From positions 1-22,318 of the forward strand of contig JAEWYP010000040.1 in NCBI GenBank assembly GCA_023395615.1: DNA of 22,318 bases, written 5' to 3'. Position numbers and translations under genes: made by a program. The notes beneath the pieces are model-generated. The model made no database searches, was not told the origin of the DNA, and saw only the letters and a program-made list of their open reading frames with translations. This document shows positions 1 through 5,820 of this stretch, piece after piece (the stretch's first letter is position 1; each line of letters starts with the position of its first letter). The DNA comes from Bacillota bacterium (GTDB taxonomy: Bacteria; Bacillota; Clostridia; Christensenellales; Aristaeellaceae).

Positions 1-710
1 AAAATACTCTTTCCTGCGGCACTCATTTCGGCTGCTCGAACCGAACGCGGAATATCCTGCGCAAAAACATTGATCTTGCTGCCATACGTGTTCCTGACCA
101 GTTCGCTGATTTCCTTTGCATAGTTGGTTCGGCCATCCACCATGGTGAGCAGAATTCCCTCAATTTTGAGCTTAGGATTGATCTGCCGTCTGACCTTGTT
201 GATCGTCTGCAAGAGCTGTTCAAGCCCTTTGGCGGATAAGTATTGCGGCTGAGCCGGGATCAGGACGCTGTCGGCAGCTGTTAGCGCGTTGACGGTAAGC
301 ATCCCCAGAGAAGGCATACAATCGATCAGAACGTAATTATAATTGCGCTTGACCTCATTGACATATTGGCTGAGAACCCGTTCCCGGTTCATCGCGTTGA
401 CCATTGACACTTCCAAGCCGGACAGCTCAATGTTCGCTGGCATCAGGTCAATGCCCTCACCATGATGCAGAATGCCCTCCATAGGGTCATGGGGCTGCTC
501 TGTGAGGATTTTACTGAGCAGGGTGGAAAGAGTGGTGTCGAGTTGATCGGGCTGTGCATAGCCAAGCGCAGCCGTCAGGCTGCCCTGTGGGTCAGCGTCA
601 ATCAGGAGAACTTTCTTTCCCTCGTTTGCGAGGCCGACGCCGAGATTTTCGCAGGTGGTTGTCTTACCCACACCGCCTTTCTGATTTGCTATTGCCATTA
701 CCGTATTCAT
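1..710 (-). CDS. parA: ParA/Soj-family partition ATPase of an integrative element (partial, runs off the left edge)
   Basis: 236 residues are visible and the frame is still open at base 1, so the C-terminus lies outside the window. The N-terminus has the deviant Walker A motif of ParA (KGGVGKTT, about residues 11-18), then LLIDADPQG (Walker A') and VLIDCMPSLG (Walker B). SVRAAEMSAAGKSI near the visible end is also ParA-like. The start ATG has a strong GGAGGTG ribosome binding site 6 bases upstream. ParA proteins are ATPases that, with a ParB-type partner, segregate or stabilise plasmids and integrative elements. The MPANIELSGLE region closely resembles ParA proteins I associate with Tn1549-like conjugative elements of Clostridia; that is from memory, not a search. 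A parB or replication gene would be expected further left. Family assignment is secure; element type is inference. Confidence 0.92.
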   Translation of the reverse strand, partial: MNTVMAIANQKGGVGKTTTCENLGVGLANEGKKVLLIDADPQGSLTAALGYAQPDQLDTTLSTLLSKILTEQPHDPMEGILHHGEGIDLMPANIELSGLEVSMVNAMNRERVLSQYVNEVKRNYNYVLIDCMPSLGMLTVNALTAADSVLIPAQPQYLSAKGLEQLLQTINKVRRQINPKLKIEGILLTMVDGRTNYAKEISELVRNTYGSKINVFAQDIPRSVRAAEMSAAGKSI

Positions 711-729
711 AAGTTTCACCTCCGTCCTT

Positions 730-753
730 TTATGGTAAGGAAATTTTAAGCAC
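730..753 (-). other. Possible 7-codon leader ORF in the parA leader
   Basis: An exact complement of the 16S 3' end (AAAGGAGGTGA, bases 774-764) lies well upstream of parA's own ribosome binding site and serves no evident gene. The only short frame after it is GTG CTT AAA ATT TCC TTA CCA TAA, with about 13 bases of spacing, which is long. It could be a leader peptide, a standby ribosome site or chance. Confidence 0.2.
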
Positions 754-780
754 TACAAAATTCTCACCTCCTTTGGGGCA

Positions 781-827
781 TAAAAAAAGAGCGTCACTTC
801 ACAATACCGAGGATGAAGATGACGCTC
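781..827 (-). terminator. Intrinsic terminator or attenuator in the parA leader
   Basis: GAGCGTCA (789-796) pairs with TGACGCTC (820-827), extended by CTTC/GAAG with one bulged base. On the minus strand the stem is followed directly by seven U residues. It lies upstream of parA and no gene ends just before it. It would therefore stop read-through from the tRNA side or act as an attenuator of parA. Confidence 0.7.
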
Positions 828-884
828 TATATGGACGCTAATAAACTTCTCATTACACATTGAACTTCCAGCCGAACACTTTTT

Positions 885-978
885 TTGTTAGCAATATTTT
901 TAGCCGTTTTTTTGCCCGTGTTTGCAAAAAAGGCGATTTTGTTAGCAGAATCGGTTTTTTCTGCTAACATTTGTTAGC
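885..978. repeat. Cluster of TTGTTAGC repeats (three direct, one inverted)
   Basis: TTGTTAGC occurs at 885-892, 939-946 and 971-978, and its inverse GCTAACA at 963-969. The 941-947 and 963-969 copies form GTTAGCA/TGCTAAC arms of an inverted repeat. The cluster lies between the tRNA-Arg gene and parA in an AT-rich stretch. Such spaced repeats fit a parS-like centromere, arm-type integrase/excisionase sites or a repressor operator; the sequence alone does not decide. Confidence 0.6.
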
Positions 979-1065
979 TGGGAATTTTGACTGTGTCAGT
1001 GCATTAAAGCCGGATACTGAAAAGTCTGTATCAGAAGATTTAACTGCCTGGTCACTCAGACCTCC

Positions 1066-1110
1066 GGAAACAAGAAAAGCCGAAAACCCTGATAAATCAA
1101 GGCTTTCGGC
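1066..1110 (-). terminator. Intrinsic terminator downstream of tRNA-Arg
   Basis: On the minus strand GCCGAAAGCC (1110-1101) pairs with GGTTTTCGGC (1088-1079) with one G-U pair, followed by TTTTCTTGTTT. It lies about a dozen bases past the tRNA 3' end, as expected for a tRNA terminator. Confidence 0.8.
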
Positions 1111-1121
1111 ATTGCTTTTGG

Positions 1122-1195
1122 CGTCCCTGCCCGGATTCGAACCGGGGGCCTCGGGCTTAGGAGGCTCGCGCTCTATCCAACTGAGCTACAGAGAC
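1122..1195 (-). tRNA. tRNA-Arg (anticodon CCU)
   Basis: A full 74-base cloverleaf can be folded by eye. The acceptor is GTCTCTG/CAGGGAC with one G-U pair, the D-stem GCTC/GAGC, the anticodon loop CTCCTAA (anticodon CCT, reads AGG), and the T-arm CCCGG-TTCGAAT-CCGGG. CCA is not encoded. The anticodon stem CGAGC/GCCCG has an A-C mismatch at position 29-41. This could be a scar of recombination joining 5' and 3' halves of different origin. The presumed integrative element lies on the 3' side, the usual orientation for tRNA-targeting integrases. Confidence 0.92.
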
Positions 1196-1259
1196 GTATT
1201 TAATTTTTCGCATCCACAGCCTATCGCATTTTGGCCCTAAATGCAAGGACTTTCATAGA

Positions 1260-1299
1260 CTTAGGAGGCGACCGCTCTATCCTACTGAGCTACGGAAAC
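1260..1299 (-). pseudogene. tRNA-Arg(CCU) 5' half, truncated after the anticodon
   Basis: The first 40 bases match a tRNA-Arg 5' half: GTTTCCG acceptor strand, TAGCTCAG D-arm with GGATAGAGCG, and the anticodon region CCTCCTAAG. After AAG the sequence cannot complete the anticodon stem (GTCGC would need GCGAC) and there is no T-arm. The D-arm and anticodon match the intact tRNA at 1122-1195 closely, but the acceptor strand differs. Confidence 0.75.
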
Positions 1300-1455
1300 A
1301 AACATAGTATTATCAATGGTTTGCGAACTTCACATAGTTATTTATTCATCTCAATTTGCGTCTCGGTATTCGTAGAAACCACTCTCTTTTATCCTCTTCT
1401 TCAACGTCCTTTCTTTCACGAAAAATCTAACATTTTTGCTTCATTTTTGAGACTT

Positions 1456-1559
1456 CGCCTACTGGAATCGAACTGCCAACCGTTTCCGTTTTTAACTCCG
1501 GGGAAACGGCTGCCGCCTTCTTAGGAGGCGGACGCTCTATCCTGCTGAGCTACGGAAAC
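1456..1559 (-). pseudogene. Second tRNA-Arg(CCU) 5' half fused to an unusual 3' region
   Basis: Bases 1559-1520 are a 40-base tRNA-Arg(CCU) 5' half with the same GTTTCCG acceptor strand as the copy at 1260-1299, ending at the same CCTCCTAAG. The following sequence does not give a normal anticodon stem. It contains an 8-bp hairpin CCGTTTCC/GGAAACGG with a 14-base loop. It also holds CGGAAAC, the exact complement of the acceptor strand, about 78 bases from the 5' end. A T-loop-like TTCGATT follows, flanked by arms that no longer pair. I call it a degenerate or chimeric tRNA; a working tRNA with a long variable arm seems unlikely. Confidence 0.55.
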
Positions 1560-1795
1560 ATCGGTCGGGGATATATATCTACCGGAAGAAGAGGTCTTGT
1601 ACTTGGGAAGCAGGCATGTCGTTTGTGCCGACAAACGGCGTGAAGGGTCGGAAAACATTGTACAGCGACCGTTTTGGATTGTCAAGGAAGGCACCGGTTC
1701 CCCATGGGATGCAGACGGGGTCGGTGTTTCTGCTGTTTATTCCATACCGTGACCGGGAAGCCTTGTTCTCACACACCTTTTGTGCGCTCGTTCGC
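1560..1795. other. Spacer between the tRNA-Arg copies and the pyruvate oxidoreductase promoter
   Basis: About 235 bases with no gene I can support. Open frames of 60-120 codons exist on both strands but lack ribosome binding sites and recognisable motifs. A TATATAT stretch near 1570-1577 might be a leftward -10 for the tRNA copies; no -35 is clear. Confidence 0.4.
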
Positions 1796-1824
1796 TTGAC
1801 TTTTTCTTGTCAAGTTCCTATAAT
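1796..1824 (+). promoter_or_regulatory. Consensus vegetative promoter with overlapping palindrome (pyruvate oxidoreductase)
   Basis: TTGACT (1796-1801) and TATAAT (1819-1824) are separated by exactly 17 bases. CTTGAC (1795-1800) and GTCAAG (1809-1814) form an inverted repeat over the -35 and spacer, a plausible operator. The transcript would have a GC-rich leader of about 140 bases with CCCGCC/GGCGGG and GGCC/GGCC hairpins before the start codon. No known riboswitch was recognised in it. Confidence 0.85.
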
Positions 1825-1971
1825 GTATGGATGTTGGAAGTACCCGTTTGTCTCGGCCGCACGCCGCTATAAAAACGTGCGCAAGGACGCCCGCCCCTGT
1901 CGGCGGGGAGGCCGTGTTGCGGCCAAGGGCAGGCGGTTTTCAATGATAGACTTAAAAAGGGGGAACAAACA

Positions 1972-4900
1972 ATGTCGATCAAAATGACCGTAGACGGTAA
2001 TACCGCCGTAGGCCACGTAGCATACGCATTCAGCGACGTGGCGGCCATTTACCCGATCACGCCTTCGTCGCCGATGGCCGAAGTGGTAGACGAGTGGGCG
2101 GCCAAGGGCCAGAAGAACCTGTTTGGTCAGACCGTACACGTTCAGGAAATGCAAAGCGAGGCCGGCGCGGCCGGCGCAGTGCACGGCAGCCTTGCCGCGG
2201 GCGCGCTGACCACCACCTTTACCGCCAGCCAGGGCCTGCTGCTGATGATTCCCAACATGTATAAAATCAGCGGCGAAATGCTGCCCGCCGTGTTCCACGT
2301 GAGCGCCCGCGCACTGGCCGCCCATGCGTTGAGCATCTTTGGCGACCATGCCGACGTGATGGCCTGTCGCCAGACCGGCTTTGCGATGCTTGCCAGCAAC
2401 AGCGTGCAGGAAGCGGCCGATATGGCGCTGGTTGCGCACCTGGCCACGCTGGAAAGCAGCGTTCCGTTCCTGCATTTCTTCGACGGTTTCCGCACCAGCC
2501 ACGAAGTGCAGAAGATTGACGCCGTGGAGTACAAGGATGTTGAACCCCTTGTGCCCTGGGATAAGGTGAAAGCGTTCCGTGACCGTGCTCTGAACCCGGA
2601 TCACCCCCATCAGGCCGGCACTGCCCAGAACCCGGATATCTATTTCCAGAACCGTGAAGCCGCCAACAAGTATTACGATCAGGTGCCGGGCATCGTGGAT
2701 GATGTGATGGCCAAGGTCAGCAAGCTGGTTGGCCGGGAATACAAGCCTTTCCAGTATGTCGGCGCGGCCGACGCGGACAAGGTGATCGTGGCCATGGGCA
2801 GCGGCTGCGAAGCGATTGAAGAGACGATTAATTACCTGAACAAGAAGGGCGCAAAGCTGGGCCTGATCAAGGTTCGCCTGTATCGTCCGTTCTGTGTGGA
2901 CCGTTTTGTGGCCGCAATCCCCAAGAGCTGCAAAAAGCTGGCGGTACTCGACCGCACCAAAGAGCCGGGTTCTCTGGGCGAGCCGCTGTACACCGATGTG
3001 TGCACCGCGCTGCTTGAAAAGGGCATCTCCGACGTGAAGGTGCTGGGCGGCCGTTACGGTTTGGGCAGCAAAGAGTTTACGCCCACCATGGTCAAGGCGG
3101 TATACGACAACCTTGACGGCGAGAAGAAGAACCATTTCACTGTCGGTATTGACGATGATGTGACCCATACCAGCCTCAAACTGGGCGAACAGCTTGTGAC
3201 CGCGCCGGATGGCACGATCTGCTGCATGTTCTATGGCCTGGGTTCCGATGGCACCGTAGGCGCCAACAAGAACTCCATCAAGATCATCGGCGACCATACC
3301 GACCTGTATGCGCAGGGCTATTTCGCCTATGACTCCAAAAAGTCCGGCGGCCTTACGGTCAGCCACCTCCGCTTCGGTAAAAAGCCGATCCAGAGCACAT
3401 ACCTGATCGACGCAGCCGACTTTGTAGCCTGCCACAACCCCAGCTACGTAACCAAGTATGACATGCTCTCCGGCCTGAAAGACGGCGGTGTATTCCTGCT
3501 GAACAGCCCGTGGACAGCCGCGGAGATGGACAGCCATCTGCCGGTCGGCATGAAGAAGATGCTTGCCAAGAAGCATATTCGCTTCTGGAACATCGACGCG
3601 ATTGACCTTGCGCTGAAGGTGGGTATGGGTAACCGTATCAACACCATCATGCAGGCGGCATTCTTCAAACTGGCCGAAGTGATCCCCTACGAGAAGGCCG
3701 ACGAGTACATGAAGGCCTACGCCAAGAAGACCTACGGCAAAAAGGGCGACGCGATCGTAAAGAAGAACTGGGACGCGATTGATATCGCCATCAGCGGTCT
3801 GCAGGAAGTGAAAGTGCCCGCCGAATGGGCAAATGCCACGACCGGTGCGGAACCCGTGAAGGTGAAAGCGACCGAGTACTTCGACAAAGTCGTCGAGCCG
3901 ATTCTGGCGCAAGAAGGCGACAAGCTGCCTGTAAGCGCGTTTACCGCCGACGGCTTTGTACCCACCGGCACCACTAAGTTTGAAAAACGCGGCATTGCCG
4001 TGGCTGTGCCGGAATGGCAGATCGACAAGTGCATCCAGTGCGGCACCTGCTCGCTTGTTTGCCCGCACGCCGCCATCCGCTCCACGTATGTCAGCGCGGA
4101 CAAGATGAAGAACGCTCCCGCTTCCTTCGCAACCAAGAATGCCACGGGCAAAGAGTTTACCGGAATGCAGTTCCGCATTCAGGTCAGCCCGCTGGATTGC
4201 ACCGGTTGCGGCAACTGCGTGGACGTTTGCCCCGCAAAGGGCAAGGCGCTCGAAATGAAGCCGCTGGAAAGCCAGAGTGTGCAGGAAGCGAACTGGGAGT
4301 TTGCCATGACTGTGCCTCAGGTGCGTCCGGACGCTATCACTTCGATTAAAACCAGCCAGGCGCTTAAGCCGTTGTTTGAGTTCTCCGGCGCGTGCGCCGG
4401 TTGCGGCGAGACCCCGTATGTGAAGCTTGCCACCCAGTTGTTCGGCGATCGTATGGTCATCGCCAACGCCACGGGCTGCTCCTCCATCTACGGCGGCAGC
4501 GCCCCCACCTGCCCCTACACCGTCAACGAAGAAGGCCACGGCCCCGCCTGGGCGAACAGCCTGTTTGAAGACAACGCCGAGTTCGGCTTCGGCATGAACC
4601 TTGCCTATACCCAGCGCCGTGCCAAGCTGGCCGACAACGTAAAGGCCCTGATCGCGGTAGACTACGCGGTGCCGGAGATCAAAGAAGCCGGCAAAGCGTG
4701 GCTGGACGGTATGGAAGACGCCAAAGTATCCAAGGAAGCCGGCGACAAACTGCTGGCGGCCTGCAAAGACGGCATCATCGAAGGCTGCGACTGCGAAGCG
4801 TGCACGCTGGCCCGTCTGGTGGTTGCGGACGCTGACCTGCTGACCAAGAAATCCGTTTGGATTATCGGCGGCGATGGCTGGGCGTACGACATCGGATACG

Positions 4901-5487
4901 GCGGAGTCGATCACGTGCTGGCGCAGAATCAGGATGTCAACATTTTGGTGCTGGATACCGAGCTGTACTCCAATACCGGCGGACAGTCCTCCAAGGCGAC
5001 GCCGACTGGCTCCATCGCGAAGTTCGCGGCGGCCGGCAAGCGTACCAAGAAAAAGGACCTGGGCATGATGGCCATGAGCTACGGTTACGTCTATGTGGCG
5101 TCCGTCGCCATGAGCGCCAATCCCCAGCAGCTGATTAAGGCCATGATCGAGGCGGAGAGCTATCACGGCCCGTCCCTCATCATTGCTTATGCGCCCTGCA
5201 TCAACCACGGCATCAACATGGGCCTGTCTCAGACCGAGATCAAGAAGGCTGTGGACTGTGGTTACTGGACGCTGTACCGTTACAACCCGACGCTGGCCGA
5301 CGAGGGCAAGAACCCCCTGACGCTGGACAGCAAGGAACCCGCCGGCGGCTATCAGGACTTCCTGAAGGGCGAAATTCGCTACGCCTCGCTTGCCAAGCAG
5401 TTCCCGGATGTGGCGCAGAACCTGTTCCAGGCCAACGAAGCCGAAGCGATGGCCAAGTACGCCAAGTACAAGAACCTCGCGGAGTAA
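1972..5487 (+). CDS. nifJ: Pyruvate:ferredoxin (flavodoxin) oxidoreductase, single-chain
   Basis: 1171 residues, the usual size of the fused homodimeric enzyme, which decarboxylates pyruvate to acetyl-CoA and reduces ferredoxin with thiamine diphosphate in the cytoplasm. The N-terminal pyruvate-binding motif YPITPSSPMAE is at about 26-36. Two 4Fe-4S ferredoxin motifs are intact: C687, C690, C693, C697 and C743, C746, C749, C753. The third cluster has C808, C811, C836 and probably C1076, matching the crystallised family member's pattern. The thiamine diphosphate motif GGDGWAYDIGYGG and the ligand loop LDTELYSNTGGQ lie in the last domain. Codon use is strongly biased to GC-ending codons, suggesting high expression. 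The ATG follows an AGGGGGAA site. The gene is monocistronic, between a consensus promoter and a strong terminator. The symbol nifJ (also por) refers to the family; nitrogen fixation is not implied. Confidence 0.97.
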   Translation: MSIKMTVDGNTAVGHVAYAFSDVAAIYPITPSSPMAEVVDEWAAKGQKNLFGQTVHVQEMQSEAGAAGAVHGSLAAGALTTTFTASQGLLLMIPNMYKISGEMLPAVFHVSARALAAHALSIFGDHADVMACRQTGFAMLASNSVQEAADMALVAHLATLESSVPFLHFFDGFRTSHEVQKIDAVEYKDVEPLVPWDKVKAFRDRALNPDHPHQAGTAQNPDIYFQNREAANKYYDQVPGIVDDVMAKVSKLVGREYKPFQYVGAADADKVIVAMGSGCEAIEETINYLNKKGAKLGLIKVRLYRPFCVDRFVAAIPKSCKKLAVLDRTKEPGSLGEPLYTDVCTALLEKGISDVKVLGGRYGLGSKEFTPTMVKAVYDNLDGEKKNHFTVGIDDDVTHTSLKLGEQLVTAPDGTICCMFYGLGSDGTVGANKNSIKIIGDHTDLYAQGYFAYDSKKSGGLTVSHLRFGKKPIQSTYLIDAADFVACHNPSYVTKYDMLSGLKDGGVFLLNSPWTAAEMDSHLPVGMKKMLAKKHIRFWNIDAIDLALKVGMGNRINTIMQAAFFKLAEVIPYEKADEYMKAYAKKTYGKKGDAIVKKNWDAIDIAISGLQEVKVPAEWANATTGAEPVKVKATEYFDKVVEPILAQEGDKLPVSAFTADGFVPTGTTKFEKRGIAVAVPEWQIDKCIQCGTCSLVCPHAAIRSTYVSADKMKNAPASFATKNATGKEFTGMQFRIQVSPLDCTGCGNCVDVCPAKGKALEMKPLESQSVQEANWEFAMTVPQVRPDAITSIKTSQALKPLFEFSGACAGCGETPYVKLATQLFGDRMVIANATGCSSIYGGSAPTCPYTVNEEGHGPAWANSLFEDNAEFGFGMNLAYTQRRAKLADNVKALIAVDYAVPEIKEAGKAWLDGMEDAKVSKEAGDKLLAACKDGIIEGCDCEACTLARLVVADADLLTKKSVWIIGGDGWAYDIGYGGVDHVLAQNQDVNILVLDTELYSNTGGQSSKATPTGSIAKFAAAGKRTKKKDLGMMAMSYGYVYVASVAMSANPQQLIKAMIEAESYHGPSLIIAYAPCINHGINMGLSQTEIKKAVDCGYWTLYRYNPTLADEGKNPLTLDSKEPAGGYQDFLKGEIRYASLAKQFPDVAQNLFQANEAEAMAKYAKYKNLAE

Positions 5488-5509
5488 TCCTAAAAACGAA
5501 TTGCATTGT

Positions 5510-5543
5510 AAAACCCTCTTCCGGGAATCCGGAAGGGGGTTTT
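5510..5543 (+). terminator. Intrinsic terminator after pyruvate:ferredoxin oxidoreductase
   Basis: AAAACCC-T-CTTCCGG (5510-5524) pairs with CCGGAAG-G-GGGTTTT (5529-5543) around a GAAT tetraloop, with one wobble pair. The final TTTT is the U-tract. It begins 23 bases after the stop codon. Confidence 0.9.
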
Positions 5544-5590
5544 CGTATCCGAACGTCCCCCAGATCAGCGTTTGCGATTCGGTATTATAA

Positions 5591-5622
5591 GTATCAAAAA
5601 TTTACAAATCTGTGTTTGATAC
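5591..5622. promoter_or_regulatory. Inverted repeat in the ftsH upstream region
   Basis: GTATCAAA (5591-5598) and TTTGATAC (5615-5622) are perfect 8-base arms around a 16-base centre that itself holds ATTT/AAAT. There is no U-tract on either side, so it is more likely a protein-binding site or RNA hairpin than a terminator. The rest of 5544-5694 shows no gene. Confidence 0.4.
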
Positions 5623-5694
5623 GCAGCGTGGCGGAAATAGCGCGCGGCTATGTAGAAAATCGTTTGTAAAGCCTCTATTTTCGCGGTTCAGCTA

Positions 5695-5724
5695 TTGGTA
5701 TTTCGTGAAATACTATGGTATAAT
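5695..5724 (+). promoter_or_regulatory. ftsH promoter with a palindrome in the spacer
   Basis: TTGGTA (5695-5700) and TATAAT (5719-5724) are 18 bases apart. The spacer carries GTATTTC-GT-GAAATAC (5698-5713), 7-base arms with a 2-base centre. The arm overlaps the -35 hexamer, which suits a repressor operator. Confidence 0.7.
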
Positions 5725-5820
5725 CGATTTTGATAGCCTCCCTGGGAGGATATCAGATATTGAGGAAACAGTCGGGTTTTGGAGGGCTTAACGTCCTTGA
5801 ACCGCAAGGAGGACAAAGGT

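Larger units (their letters stand above)
711..1121. other. Non-coding spacer between parA and tRNA-Arg
   Basis: This 411-base stretch holds the parA leader (two ribosome-binding-like sites and a terminator hairpin), the TTGTTAGC cluster and the tRNA terminator. I see no convincing gene. I also find no good -35/-10 pair for parA; the nearest candidates on the minus strand have poor spacing. Confidence 0.6.

Noticed and set aside
462..749. Plus-strand frame of 95 codons near the left end
   Set aside because: It lies opposite parA, whose ATPase motifs and ribosome binding site are unambiguous.
971..1240. Plus-strand frame of 89 codons
   Set aside because: It runs across the tRNA-Arg gene and its terminator; the peptide LPGFEPGASGLGGS is the usual artefact of translating an antisense tRNA.
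1825..1971. Possible riboswitch in the nifJ leader
   Set aside because: The leader is structured and GC-rich, but I could not match it to any known riboswitch core; kept only as a structured leader.
1867..5208. Open frame of 1113 codons on the minus strand
   Set aside because: It lies opposite pyruvate:ferredoxin oxidoreductase and reflects that gene's GC-rich codon bias. Its translation is His/Gly/Ala/Val-rich with no family motifs.
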